Of a stretch of 64,000 bases of DNA, positions 16,027 to 27,118 are shown one piece after another. Numbering within the stretch: position 1 is the first letter of the stretch; each line of letters starts with the position of its first letter. Below the pieces are notes generated by a model. That model was not told the origin of the DNA. It did not search any database and saw nothing but the letters and a program-made list of their open reading frames with translations. The stretch is from assembly GCA_945892985.1 (NCBI GenBank), contig CAMDDU010000004.1, positions 62,001-126,000 of the forward strand, read 5' to 3'. This DNA is from CAITSH01 sp945892985. GTDB taxonomy: Bacteria > Pseudomonadota > Gammaproteobacteria > Burkholderiales > SG8-39. Position numbers and translations under genes: made by a program.

Positions 16027-17634
16027 ATGCCCGCGATCAAGACCAAGCTCACTCCGCGCAAGGCTGATTTCGCCGCCAATGCCACCGCCATGGCAGCGCT
16101 GGTCGCCGACCTGCGCGACAAGATCGCGCAGGTTTCGTTCGGCGGCGGCGAGCAGGCGCGCGCGCGGCACACGGCGCGCGGCAAGATGCTGCCGCGCGAG
16201 CGCGTGCGCGCGCTACTGGACCCCGGATCGCCGTTCCTGGAAATCGCGCAACTCGCCGCGATGGGCATGTACAACAACGATGCGCCCGGCGCCGGCATCA
16301 TCACCGGCATAGGCCGCGTCTGCGGTCAGGAGTGTGTCATCGTCGCCAATGACGCCACGGTCAAGGGTGGTACGTATTACCCGATGACAGTGAAAAAACA
16401 CCTGCGTGCCCAGGACATCGCGCGCGACAACCATCTGCCCTGCATTTACCTCGTCGATTCGGGTGGCGCCTTCCTGCCCGAACAAGACGATGTCTTCCCG
16501 GACCGCGACCACTTCGGGCGAATTTTTTACAACCAGGCGACGATGTCGGCGCTGGGTATTGCGCAAATCGCCGTGGTCATGGGATCGTGCACAGCCGGCG
16601 GCGCCTATGTGCCGGCGATGTCGGATGAGTCGATCATCGTCAAGGAACAGGGCACGATTTTTCTCGGCGGCCCGCCACTAGTCAAAGCCGCCACCGGTGA
16701 GATCGTCAGCGCCGAGGAACTGGGCGGCGCCGACGTTCACACCCGCATCTCCGGCGTGTCCGACCATTACGCCCAGGATGACGCGCACGCGCTGGCCATC
16801 GCACGGCGCATCGTCGGCCACCTCAACCGCAAAAAGAACGTGACGCTGGCCTTGCGCGACCCGCAGGAGCCGCTGTATCCGGCCGCCGAACTGGGCGGCG
16901 TCATTCCCGCCGACACGCGCAAGCCCTACGACATCCGCGAGGTCATCGCGCGCCTCGTCGACGGCTCGGAGTTGGACGAATTCAAACAAAACTACGGCAC
17001 CACGCTGGTCACCGGCTTCGCCCATATCCACGGCTATCCGGTGGGCATCGTTGCCAACAACGGCATCCTTTTTTCCGAGTCGGCCCGGAAGGGCGCGCAC
17101 TTCATCGAGTTGTGCGCGCAGCGCGGCATTCCGCTGGTATTTTTACAGAACATCACCGGTTTCATGGTCGGCAAGAAATACGAAGCCGGCGGCATCGCCA
17201 GCGATGGCGCGAAAATGGTCACCGCCGTGGCCTGCGCCAACGTGCCCAAGTTCACCGTTATCATCGGCGGCTCATTTGGCGCCGGCAATTACGGCATGTG
17301 CGGCCGCGCCTTCAACCCGCGCTTTGTGTGGATGTGGCCCAATGCGCGCATCTCGGTGATGGGTGGCGAACAGGCGGCAAGCGTGCTCGCCACGGTGCGC
17401 CGCGACGGCATCGAGGCCAGGGGCGGCCAATGGCCGGCCGCCGATGAAGCCGCCTTCAAGCAAGCCATACTCGAGCAGTACGAAACCCAGGGTCATCCTT
17501 ATTACGCCAGCGCCCGCTTGTGGGACGACGGCGTCATCGCCCCCGAGGACACGCGCCGCGTGCTGGGCCTGGCGATTTCAGCGGCCCTCAACGCCCCGAT
17601 AGCGCCGACAAGCTTCGGCGTGTTCCGTATGTAG
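16027..17634 (+). CDS. liuB: Methylcrotonyl-CoA carboxylase, carboxyltransferase subunit
   Basis: Transfers carboxyl from carboxybiotin to 3-methylcrotonyl-CoA, giving 3-methylglutaconyl-CoA. The 535-residue length matches MCC beta subunits. It has both carboxyltransferase halves: the N-terminal part with GARHTARGKMLPRERV-like sequence and GGAYVPAMSDE, and the C-terminal part with NITGFMVGKKYEAGGI and GGSFGAGNYGMCGRAF, the last typical of MCC rather than propionyl-CoA carboxylase. Its partner biotin-carrying subunit is at 18598-20715. Confidence 0.95.
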   Translation: MPAIKTKLTPRKADFAANATAMAALVADLRDKIAQVSFGGGEQARARHTARGKMLPRERVRALLDPGSPFLEIAQLAAMGMYNNDAPGAGIITGIGRVCGQECVIVANDATVKGGTYYPMTVKKHLRAQDIARDNHLPCIYLVDSGGAFLPEQDDVFPDRDHFGRIFYNQATMSALGIAQIAVVMGSCTAGGAYVPAMSDESIIVKEQGTIFLGGPPLVKAATGEIVSAEELGGADVHTRISGVSDHYAQDDAHALAIARRIVGHLNRKKNVTLALRDPQEPLYPAAELGGVIPADTRKPYDIREVIARLVDGSELDEFKQNYGTTLVTGFAHIHGYPVGIVANNGILFSESARKGAHFIELCAQRGIPLVFLQNITGFMVGKKYEAGGIASDGAKMVTAVACANVPKFTVIIGGSFGAGNYGMCGRAFNPRFVWMWPNARISVMGGEQAASVLATVRRDGIEARGGQWPAADEAAFKQAILEQYETQGHPYYASARLWDDGVIAPEDTRRVLGLAISAALNAPIAPTSFGVFRM

Positions 17635-17727
17635 AGCGGCAATGATGCGCCAACCCAGCTTCAATACAGCGCCGGCGCCGTCCTATAGCCGCCTTCCCCA
17701 TACTATTTTCATCCCTATAGAACCCCT

Positions 17728-18594
17728 ATGAGCAAAGCCGCGAAATTCAAACACCTGCTAATCCAGATCAACCAGGGCGTGGGCCTCATCTGGTTAAACC
17801 GCCCGGACCTGCGCAATGCCTTCAACGACAACATGATCGCCGAGCTGACGGCGGCACTAAAAACACTCGAAGCCGACACTGCCGTGCGCGCCGTGGTGCT
17901 GGCCGGCACGGGACCGGCTTTTTGCGCCGGTGCCGACCTCAACTGGATGAAGCGCATGTCCGGCTACAGCTTTGCGCAAAACCACGCCGATGCGATGGGC
18001 ATGGCCAGCATGCTCAACACGCTCTACATGCTGAAAAAGCCGACCATCGCACGCGTGCATGGCGCCGCCTTTGCCGGCGGGGTGGGGCTTATCGCCGCCT
18101 GCGACATCGCCGTGGCCGCATACGAAGCAGAGTTTTGCCTGTCTGAAGCAAAGCTGGGGCTGATCCCGGCCACCATCAGCCCCTATGTGATCCGGGCGAT
18201 GGGCGAGCGCGCTTCGCACCGCTACTTCCTGTCCGCCGAGCACTTCACCGCCGCCGAGGCCTACCGTATCGGCCTGGTAAGCGACATCACGCCGCTTGCC
18301 GAACTCGACGAGCGTATCAACGCGCTGCTCGAGCAGTTGCTGCTGTGCGGTCCGAACGCGCAAGCGCTGTCCAAGGATCTCATCCGCGCCGTCGCCGGCA
18401 ATGCCATCAACGCCGGCATGATCAGCGACACGGCCAGTCGCATCGCCACGGCGCGGGCCTCCGCCGAGGGCCGGGAGGGCGTCGCCGCCTTCCTCGAAAA
18501 ACGCAAGCCGATTTGGAACAAGCCAGCCGCTGCGGCAAAAAAATCAGCTGCCAAAAAAGTCGCCGCCAAACCAGTGAAACACAAAAAACCCTGA
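17728..18594 (+). CDS. liuC: Methylglutaconyl-CoA hydratase with Lys/Ala-rich C-terminal tail
   Basis: A crotonase-fold enzyme that hydrates 3-methylglutaconyl-CoA to HMG-CoA. Oxyanion-hole segments are FCAGADLNWM and GAAFAGGVGLIAACD; the conserved SEAKLGLIPATISPYV follows, all typical of LiuC. The core ends near residue 262, the normal family length. Residues about 265-288 form an extra tail made almost only of Lys, Ala and Pro (KKSAAKKVAAKPVKHKKP), like histone-H1-like or phasin (PhaF) tails. The gene lies between the two MCC subunit genes and ends four bases before liuD. Confidence 0.92.
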   Translation: MSKAAKFKHLLIQINQGVGLIWLNRPDLRNAFNDNMIAELTAALKTLEADTAVRAVVLAGTGPAFCAGADLNWMKRMSGYSFAQNHADAMGMASMLNTLYMLKKPTIARVHGAAFAGGVGLIAACDIAVAAYEAEFCLSEAKLGLIPATISPYVIRAMGERASHRYFLSAEHFTAAEAYRIGLVSDITPLAELDERINALLEQLLLCGPNAQALSKDLIRAVAGNAINAGMISDTASRIATARASAEGREGVAAFLEKRKPIWNKPAAAAKKSAAKKVAAKPVKHKKP

Positions 18595-18597
18595 GGC

Positions 18598-20711
<2,114 letters not shown>

Positions 20712-20715
<4 letters not shown>

Positions 20716-21617
20716 GACTGCCTTCGCGGGTGCGTATCGTCGAGGTCGGCCCGCGTGATGGGCTGCAAAATGAACCAGGTGTCGTGCCAACGGCGCTCAA
20801 GGTGGCGCTGATCGAACAATTGGCCGACGCCGGCATGCCGGCAGTGGAGGCCACCGCCTTCGTGTCAGCCAAATGGGTTCCACAAATGGCCGACCACGCT
20901 GAGGTGATGAGGACAATTCGCCGAAAAACCGGTGTCAGTTACCCGGTGCTGGTACCCAATATGCGCGGCCTGGAAGCCGCGCTGGCCACGGGGGTCACCG
21001 AGATCGCCATTTTCGGCGCCGCCTCGGAAAGCTTCAGCCGTAAAAACATCAACTGCTCCATCGCCGAAAGCTTTGAACGCTTCGCACCGGTGGTAACAGC
21101 CGCGAGGGCGCAGGGGGTGCGCGTGCGCGGCTATATCTCCTGTGTCATCGACTGCCCCTACGAAGGCGCGATCGCCCCTCAGGCGGTGGCTGTAGTGGCA
21201 AAAGCCCTGCGCGACATGGGCTGTTATGAAATTTCCCTTGGCGACACCATAGGTTCGGGCACGCCGGCAAGAATGCAAACAATGATTCACGCCGTAAACA
21301 CCGAGGTGCCTATCACCGAACTGGCGGTGCATTGCCACGATACCTACGGCCAGGCCCTGGCCAATATCTACGCGGCGCTGCAGCTTGGTGTGGCCACCAT
21401 CGACAGTTCAATCGCAGGACTCGGGGGCTGTCCTTATGCCAAGGGCGCCAGCGGCAACGTCGCCAGCGAAGACGTGGTCTACATGCTGCACGGCCTGGGC
21501 ATTGCAACCGGTGTCGACCTCAATGCGCTATTGCGCGCGGGGCAGATGATCTGTCGCCAACTGGGTCGAGAGCCCGCCTCGAAAGCCGCGCGCGCGCTGG
21601 CGGCCAAAGCCGGCTAG
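20712..21617 (+). CDS. liuE: Hydroxymethylglutaryl-CoA lyase
   Basis: Splits HMG-CoA into acetoacetate and acetyl-CoA, the last step of the liu pathway. The 301-residue product has the TIM-barrel motifs VGPRDGLQNE near the start, HCHDTYGQALAN with the metal-binding histidines, and the signature GLGGCPYAKGASGNVASED holding the catalytic cysteine. It is the last intact gene of the operon. No acetoacetate CoA-transferase gene follows in the window. Confidence 0.95.
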
Positions 21618-21620
21618 GGC

Positions 21621-21850
21621 ATGGCCATGCCAGCCTTCGCCATCGTCCGGGTCAATCCACCCGGATTCGGGCACGCCGGCATTTTCAGTGAAGTCACCGA
21701 AACCCTGCACCACGGTCTAACCGAACTCGGATCTCGAAACACTGGGGGTGCAACGATCACAGGTGATCCCCATCGGCGATGCGCCGACGATGACGCGGAT
21801 CCCCGCAGCGCGACATCGACGTGTTGTTTTACGGCGCACTGACAGGACGG
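21621..21850 (+). pseudogene. Frameshifted glycosyltransferase-like gene remnant
   Basis: An ATG at 21621 begins AFAIVRVNPPGFGHAGIF followed by SEVTETLHHGLTELG, which resembles the start of a family of glycosyltransferase-like proteins (VNPPGYxHxxxFxEVAETLxYGLRxLG). In another frame at 21809-21850 comes RDIDVLFYGALTGR, which resembles the mid-protein RDIDVLFYGS motif of the same family. The parts between and after are missing. I read this as a deleted, frameshifted gene; the family match is from memory and moderate. Confidence 0.5.
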
Positions 21851-21914
21851 TGCGGGCGCTGGCGCAACTTTTACGACTATGATTCGCACAACATGAAAAC
21901 GATAAGACTGCGAT

Positions 21915-22103
21915 ATGGCGGCGACTGAAATTCTAAAATCCGGTGACGTCCCCTCACCTTGCATCAATTTTTGTCGTCTGGACGTCAAGGGTGAATTCTG
22001 CCTTGGCTGCTATCGCCACGTGGAGGAAATCGCCGCCTGGTCAGCTTACAAGCCGGAGCAAAAGCAGGCGGTTCTGGACAAACTGCCCTCGCGCCACCCG
22101 TGA
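21915..22103 (+). CDS. DUF1289 domain protein
   Basis: A 62-residue protein with four cysteines in the DUF1289 pattern: SPCINFCRLD, then FCLGCYRHVEEIAAW. The cysteines probably bind a metal or cluster. Function is unknown. Its stop overlaps the GTG start of the MBL hydrolase gene (GTGA at 22100-22103), so the two are translationally coupled. Confidence 0.88.
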   Translation: MAATEILKSGDVPSPCINFCRLDVKGEFCLGCYRHVEEIAAWSAYKPEQKQAVLDKLPSRHP

Positions 22104-23041
22104 CACTGCCCGCCTCGATTCGGGTGTTCGAGCGCGGCTGGTTGTCTTGCAACAACATCCTGCTACTCGGCAAGAACGGCGCGGGCAGCGGTGCCGCGCT
22201 GATCGATTCGAGCTACCTCGGTCATGCGCCGCTGACGCTTGCACTGCTCAACCACGCCCTCGCCGGCACCCGCCTCGACTGGCTGCTCAACACACACTGT
22301 CACTCCGACCACATGGGCGGCAACGCCGCAGTGCAAAGCGCCTTTGGCTGTCGCACCAGCGTGCCCGCCGGGGAAGCCGCGCTGATCGACCGCTGGGACG
22401 ACCGCGAACTGCTGCTCTCCTATGCCGACCAGCGCGCCGAGCGCTTTGACTACGACGACACGTTTGCAGAGGGTGACATACTGACCATGGGCGGGCTTGA
22501 GTGGCAGGTCATCGCCGCGCCGGGGCACGACCCGCACGCGGTGATGTTCTGGTCGCCGCAAGAGCGCATGCTCATTTCCGGCGACGCGCTGTGGGAAAAC
22601 GGCTTCGGCGTGATTTTCCCGCGGCTGTTGGGTGATCCGACCGAGGTGGCGAACGCCTATGCGCAAACGCGCGCCACGCTGGAGCGCATCGCCGCGCTGC
22701 CGGCACGGGCGGTGATCCCGGGTCACGGCGCCGTGTTCGAAGATGTTCCCGGCGCGCTGACGCGCGCTTTCTCGCGACTGCTTGATTTCGAGCAGGACGA
22801 TAGCCGGTTGGCGCGCCATGCCATCAAGGTGATGCTGATGTTTTCGCTGCTTGATCGGCGGCGCATCACGCTTGCCGAGCTACCCGCTTATTTGCAAGGG
22901 GTAAAAATCATAGACGATATCAACGCGCGCTTTTTGCAGCTCGCGCCAAGCGCCCTCGCCGATTGGCTGGTGGCCGACCTGCAACGCGCCGGCGCCATCC
23001 AATGCGAGAATGGCATCATCGTGCCGCTGGTGGGCGCCTGA
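22100..23041 (+). CDS. MBL-fold metallo-hydrolase
   Basis: A 313-residue protein beginning with GTG at 22100, overlapping the DUF1289 stop. Metal ligands are visible in NTHCHSDHMGGN, PGHDPHAVMFW, LISGDALWENG and PGHGAVF, giving the full HxHxDH-H-D-H set. A C-terminal helical domain follows. Substrate unknown; the glyoxalase II / hydroxyacyl-thioester type is plausible. It is unrelated at a glance to the MBL protein at 9936-10979 beyond the shared fold. Confidence 0.87.
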   Translation: MTLPASIRVFERGWLSCNNILLLGKNGAGSGAALIDSSYLGHAPLTLALLNHALAGTRLDWLLNTHCHSDHMGGNAAVQSAFGCRTSVPAGEAALIDRWDDRELLLSYADQRAERFDYDDTFAEGDILTMGGLEWQVIAAPGHDPHAVMFWSPQERMLISGDALWENGFGVIFPRLLGDPTEVANAYAQTRATLERIAALPARAVIPGHGAVFEDVPGALTRAFSRLLDFEQDDSRLARHAIKVMLMFSLLDRRRITLAELPAYLQGVKIIDDINARFLQLAPSALADWLVADLQRAGAIQCENGIIVPLVGA

Positions 23042-23053
23042 ATCGGCAAATCG

Positions 23054-23087
23054 GCTGGAAACGACCGCTAGTCGCGGCTTTCCAGGC
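23054..23087. repeat. CTGGAAA palindromic repeat, copy 1
   Basis: GCTGGAAA, a 19-base centre containing GTCGCGG, then TTTCCAGGC. The same layout recurs at 25742-25774 and 45774-45810, with shorter or diverged forms at 56402-56418 and 59405-59439. All lie between genes. Confidence 0.6.
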
Positions 23088-23150
23088 ATCGCTCCGGCTG
23101 CGGCCAGCAATGCGCATGAAATAAAGCCATTGCACCGCCGCACAAGCTGA

Positions 23151-24062
23151 TTATTTTTTGTCGCCTTCCGTGCCGCGGCTGGCTGCATTCTGGCGCAGCG
23201 CGCGCCACGGATATTCATGGCCTTGCGCGTCGGTGATGCGCCCGACGATGCGCTCGTTGGTGGCGCGGCCCTTGAACAGCAGCGCATCCTCGCCCGAGCC
23301 AAAGCGGAAGAACAGCAACTCGCCATGCACAAAGCCGCGCTCGATCGGGAATACCCGCCCGCCTGCTTTGGCGCGGCCGCCGAGTTCCTGGAAGTTTTGC
23401 TCCAGCTCGAGCTCGACCTCCATCGGCCCTCCGGTCCGGGCCAAGGGCACGCGGGTGCGCCAGCCGCCGGCAAGACGCGCCGGCACCAGCCATAAATGCA
23501 GCGTGCTGGTTTTTTTCAGTCCGATTTTCTTTTCCGGCACATCCAGCGTCACGCTCATGTCCGGTTTCCAGTCGCCCATGTCCCAGTCGTGCGACACGAT
23601 GCGCGCACCCGGTTTCATCTGCGAGAGGATGCGCGGCCGCAGCGCAAGATTCACATCGGGCAGCAGGTACATGGTCAGCACGTCGGCAGAACGGATATCG
23701 GTCGCAAACAAATCCTGCACAACGAAGCCTGCGCGCGCCTCCACGCCAAGCTGCTTGGCCACCGCGCGGCTTTTTTCCACCAGGCGCGGGTCGATCTCCA
23801 CACCAAGGCCGCGCGTACCGCGCTTGAGGGCGGCGGTGATAACAATGCGTCCGTCACCGGAACCAAGATCCACCAGGTAGTCGCCCGAGCGCACGCCGGC
23901 CAGGTCGAGCATGCCCTCGACCACCCGGTCCGGGGTTTGCACATAGGGCACCTCTTCCAGGGCCTGCGCCAGCATCGGCTTGCCGCCGGCGCAAAGCAGC
24001 AACGCCAACAAGGCCGCCGGCGCCGCCCGGGAAGTCAACAGACGACAAAACAAACCATGCAT
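23151..24062 (-). CDS. Class I SAM-dependent methyltransferase with signal peptide
   Basis: A 303-residue protein from the ATG at 24062, preceded by AAGGAG. The first 30 residues form a signal peptide (LLALLLCAGG ... MLAQA). A Rossmann methyltransferase core follows with motif I DLGSGDGRIV, an acidic post-I loop (GVEIDPRLVE) and SHDWDMGDW. The C-terminal third is beta-rich and matches no domain I know. If the signal peptide is real the protein is periplasmic, where SAM is not normally available, so the activity is uncertain. It is convergent with the MBL gene and lies downstream of prfC on the same strand. Confidence 0.8.
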   Translation of the reverse strand: MHGLFCRLLTSRAAPAALLALLLCAGGKPMLAQALEEVPYVQTPDRVVEGMLDLAGVRSGDYLVDLGSGDGRIVITAALKRGTRGLGVEIDPRLVEKSRAVAKQLGVEARAGFVVQDLFATDIRSADVLTMYLLPDVNLALRPRILSQMKPGARIVSHDWDMGDWKPDMSVTLDVPEKKIGLKKTSTLHLWLVPARLAGGWRTRVPLARTGGPMEVELELEQNFQELGGRAKAGGRVFPIERGFVHGELLFFRFGSGEDALLFKGRATNERIVGRITDAQGHEYPWRALRQNAASRGTEGDKK

Positions 24063-24098
24063 GCTCAACTCACTCCTTGTTAGCCGTTCAAGCCGCGC

Positions 24099-25718
24099 TC
24101 AGCGTTGCGCCATTTTTTGGCCGTGCTCGCGGATGGCGTGAAAACCCACGGTGGGCCAGCGCTCCGTCGCCAGTTGCAGGTGATAACGGTTGGGCGCGAG
24201 GTAAACGGGGTTGTCGTCGACATCGCTGCCCATGTGCGCGGCGAGATCTTTTTCACAGGCGCGTCGCGTCGCCTCGTCCGGAAAGGTCAGCCAGCGCGCC
24301 GTGTAAATATCGGCGGGGTCGTAAAGCGCATCGACCTTGTATTCGCTTTGCAGGCGCTGCGCCACGATCTCGAATTGCAGCGGCCCGACCGCACCGAGCA
24401 ACTGGGTGTTGCCAAAAGCGGGCGTGAGCACCTGGATGGCTCCTTCCTCACCCAGTTCCTGCAGACCCTTTTGCAGCTGCTTGGCCTTGAAGGGGTCCTT
24501 CGGGCGCGCCATGCGAAACAATTCCGGCGCGAAATAGGGGATGCCTTTGTAGGCGAGCGCCTCGCCCTCGGTGAGGGTGTCGCCAATCTGCAATTGACCA
24601 TGGTTGTGAATACCGATGATGTCCCCCGCCACCGCGTCTTCGCTGGCCACGCGCTCGTTGGCCATGAAGGTCAGTGCGTTGGCCAATTTCATTTCGCGGT
24701 CGGTGCGCAGGTGCCGGACCTTCAATCCCGGCTGGTAACGTCCGGAGCAAATGCGGAAAAAAGCGATCCGGTCTCGGTGCCGCGGGTCCATGTTGGCCTG
24801 GATCTTGAACACGAAACCGCTGAATGCCGGCTCGGCCGGCTGCACCACGCGCAGCGTGCCGTTGCGCGCTTGCGGCGGCGGCGCCCATTCGAGCAGGGCC
24901 TGCAGGATTTCCTGCACACCGAAGTTATTGATGCCCGAACCGAAGAACACCGGTGACTGCGTGCCGGCGAGAAACCGTGCGAGGTCAAAGGGCGTACTGG
25001 CATCGCGCAACAGGCCGACCTCGTTGCGCAAAGTGCCCACCTCGCCCGGATAGAGCGCATCGAGTTTGGGGTTGTCCAGACCGACGATCATTTCGCCCTC
25101 GTCGCTCCTTTTTTCCTCGCCCGGAGTAAAGCGCAGCAGGCGGTCGTTGAGCAGGTGGAAAACACCGCGAAAAGACTTGCCCATGCCAACAGGCCAGGTG
25201 ATGGGCGCGCAGTCGAGCTTGAGCACCGACTCAATTTCCTCCAGCAGCGACAAGGGATCACGCACTTCGCGGTCCATTTTATTGACGAAGGTGATGATGG
25301 GCGTGTTGCGCAGGCGGCACACTTCCAGCAGCTTGATAGTCTGCACCTCCACACCCTTGGCCGCGTCGATCACCATCACCGCCGCGTCAACAGCGGTGAG
25401 TACGCGGTAGGTATCCTCGGAAAAGTCCTCGTGTCCCGGCGTATCGAGCAAGTTCACCGTATGGCCGGCGTAGTCAAACTGCATCACCGAACTGGTTACC
25501 GAGATGCCCCGCTGCTTTTCCACCTCCATCCAGTCGGAGGTGGCGTGGCGCGCGCTTTTTCGCGCCTTGACGGTGCCGGCCATCTGAATGGCGCCACCGT
25601 AGAGCAGCAGTTTTTCCGTCAGCGTGGTCTTGCCCGCGTCGGGGTGGGAAATGATGGCGAAAGTGCGCCGGCGCGCGACATCGCGCAACAGGTCGGCAGG
25701 CAGGGTGGGGGCGTTCAT
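24099..25718 (-). CDS. prfC: Peptide chain release factor 3
   Basis: A translational GTPase that recycles RF1 and RF2. The 539-residue product has the usual length. G1 SHPDAGKTTLTEKLLLYGG, G2 region RGISVTSSVMQFDY, G3 DTPGHEDFSEDTYR, and G4 NKMDRE are all intact. Domain II and the RF3-specific C-terminal domain (LGAVGPLQFEIVAQRL, EYKVDALY) follow. It stands alone between the methyltransferase gene and slmA. Confidence 0.97.
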   Translation of the reverse strand: MNAPTLPADLLRDVARRRTFAIISHPDAGKTTLTEKLLLYGGAIQMAGTVKARKSARHATSDWMEVEKQRGISVTSSVMQFDYAGHTVNLLDTPGHEDFSEDTYRVLTAVDAAVMVIDAAKGVEVQTIKLLEVCRLRNTPIITFVNKMDREVRDPLSLLEEIESVLKLDCAPITWPVGMGKSFRGVFHLLNDRLLRFTPGEEKRSDEGEMIVGLDNPKLDALYPGEVGTLRNEVGLLRDASTPFDLARFLAGTQSPVFFGSGINNFGVQEILQALLEWAPPPQARNGTLRVVQPAEPAFSGFVFKIQANMDPRHRDRIAFFRICSGRYQPGLKVRHLRTDREMKLANALTFMANERVASEDAVAGDIIGIHNHGQLQIGDTLTEGEALAYKGIPYFAPELFRMARPKDPFKAKQLQKGLQELGEEGAIQVLTPAFGNTQLLGAVGPLQFEIVAQRLQSEYKVDALYDPADIYTARWLTFPDEATRRACEKDLAAHMGSDVDDNPVYLAPNRYHLQLATERWPTVGFHAIREHGQKMAQR

Positions 25719-25741
25719 GGTTTTTCTGGGGAGGGTTATAC

Positions 25742-25774
25742 GCTGGAAATCCGCGCCAGGCGCGGCTTTCCAGC
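25742..25774. repeat. CTGGAAA palindromic repeat, copy 2
   Basis: GCTGGAAA and TTTCCAGC are perfect 8-bp arms around a GC-rich centre that contains its own palindrome-like CGCGCC...GGCGCGG. It lies between prfC and slmA. Confidence 0.65.
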
Positions 25775-25790
25775 CGGTAAGCTTGGCGGC

Positions 25791-26357
25791 TTAGAGCAGC
25801 ATGGGCAGTTGCTTTTCGAGGCCCTCGGTGGGCAGGCGCTTGAAACCGCTTTTGGCGAACTGGTGCCAGCGACCGATGACATGGCATAGCAGCAGGTTGG
25901 CGCGCGAGGCCGGGTCAGCCTCATCATGGCCCTGGGAAGCGGCCACGCGCAGGCATTGCTTGAGGGTCGATTCGAGCCGGTCATGCAACTGGTTGATGCG
26001 CACCTGCAGGCGCTCGTCCTCATTGACCAGGGCGTCGCCCAACAACACCCGCGTCATGCCGGCGTTCTTCTCGGCAAAGCCGAGCAGCGAGTTGATGATC
26101 ACCTGCAACTGGCGCAGGCCGTTGTCTTCCTCGGCCGTAACCTTGTTGATGAGGCCGAACAAGGACTCTTCGATAAAGCTGATGAGGCCCTCATACATCT
26201 GCGCCTTGCTGGCAAAGTGGCGATACAGCGCTGCTTCGGACACATCGAGTTTCTTCGCCAGGGCGGCAGTGGTGATTTTCTCGCCCTTGGGATCCTGCAG
26301 CATCTGTGCGATGACTTGCAGAATCTGGAGTTTTCGTTCGCCGGTTCTGGGGGGCAT
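25791..26357 (-). CDS. slmA: Nucleoid occlusion factor SlmA (TetR family)
   Basis: A TetR-fold DNA-binding protein that blocks FtsZ rings over the nucleoid. The 188-residue product has the usual length and strong family motifs: ITTAALAKKLDVSEAALYR in the helix-turn-helix, HFASKAQMYEGLISFIEESL, and RVLLGDALVNEDERLQ followed by RINQLHDRLE. AGGAGC precedes the ATG. Minus-strand neighbours are a pyrimidine nucleotidase gene upstream and, further on, argB, a betaproteobacterial grouping I recall. Confidence 0.92.
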   Translation of the reverse strand: MPPRTGERKLQILQVIAQMLQDPKGEKITTAALAKKLDVSEAALYRHFASKAQMYEGLISFIEESLFGLINKVTAEEDNGLRQLQVIINSLLGFAEKNAGMTRVLLGDALVNEDERLQVRINQLHDRLESTLKQCLRVAASQGHDEADPASRANLLLCHVIGRWHQFAKSGFKRLPTEGLEKQLPMLL

Positions 26358-26464
26358 GGTGTGCTCCTGGGGAAAGGCTGTCTGGGAAAAAGGGCAGGCA
26401 AGAGCAGTACCGAGAAAGCGTGACTGCGGGTCGCGCCCATTCTATCACTCATGTGAGCGCTTGC

Positions 26465-27118
26465 TTACATCCGAATGCCTAATTTCGTTGCCAGTGCCGG
26501 CAACTTGAGCACGCTGGTCGTTTTTGCGTCGACACAGGCTGGTTGGCGCGTATCGCGCGTAATCCAGACCGTTTTCATGCCCAGCTTTTTGGCCGCGCGC
26601 AGGTTGGGCAGCGAATCCTCCACCATCACGCAGCGCCGTGCCACGAGGCCTTCGCGTTGCAGCAAATGACGAAAACCGCCCGCTTGCGGCTTGGACTTAA
26701 AGCGCACCCGCTCAACCGAATAAACGGCGTCGAACAAATCGCTGATATTCAACAATTCGAGGACGGCCTCGGCATAGTGCGTGGGCCCGTTGGAAAAAAG
26801 GATCTTCCGGCCATGCAGGCGGCGCAGCGCATGACGCAGCCCCACCTCAGAAACCATCATGCGCGCCAGATCGGGAAACTGGTGGGTGTGCCACAGGAAA
26901 TGCCGCGGGTCGGTGTCATGATGACGCAGCAAGCCGAGTAAGGTGGCACCATAGCTGCGCCAGTACTGCGCGCGCAGCGCACCCGCCTCTTCATGAGAAA
27001 GGCGCAGATGCTCGCTTATATAGGCGGTCATGCTGCGATTGATATGCGGAAAAATATGCGGCGACGCGTTGTGCAGCGTATTGTCGAGGTCGAACAACCA
27101 GGTGAATCGGGTTTTCAT
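26465..27118 (-). CDS. HAD-family pyrimidine 5'-nucleotidase
   Basis: A 217-residue HAD phosphatase. Motif I is FDLDNTLHNA with the nucleophile Asp, motif II is FSNGP, and motifs III-IV are in KSKPQAGGF and VEDSLPNLRAA. A helical C1-type cap lies between. This layout matches the SDT1/PHM8 pyrimidine 5'-nucleotidase group, which dephosphorylates UMP or CMP. The start is at 27118, next to a duplicated repeat region that must carry its promoter. Confidence 0.88.
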   Translation of the reverse strand: MKTRFTWLFDLDNTLHNASPHIFPHINRSMTAYISEHLRLSHEEAGALRAQYWRSYGATLLGLLRHHDTDPRHFLWHTHQFPDLARMMVSEVGLRHALRRLHGRKILFSNGPTHYAEAVLELLNISDLFDAVYSVERVRFKSKPQAGGFRHLLQREGLVARRCVMVEDSLPNLRAAKKLGMKTVWITRDTRQPACVDAKTTSVLKLPALATKLGIRM

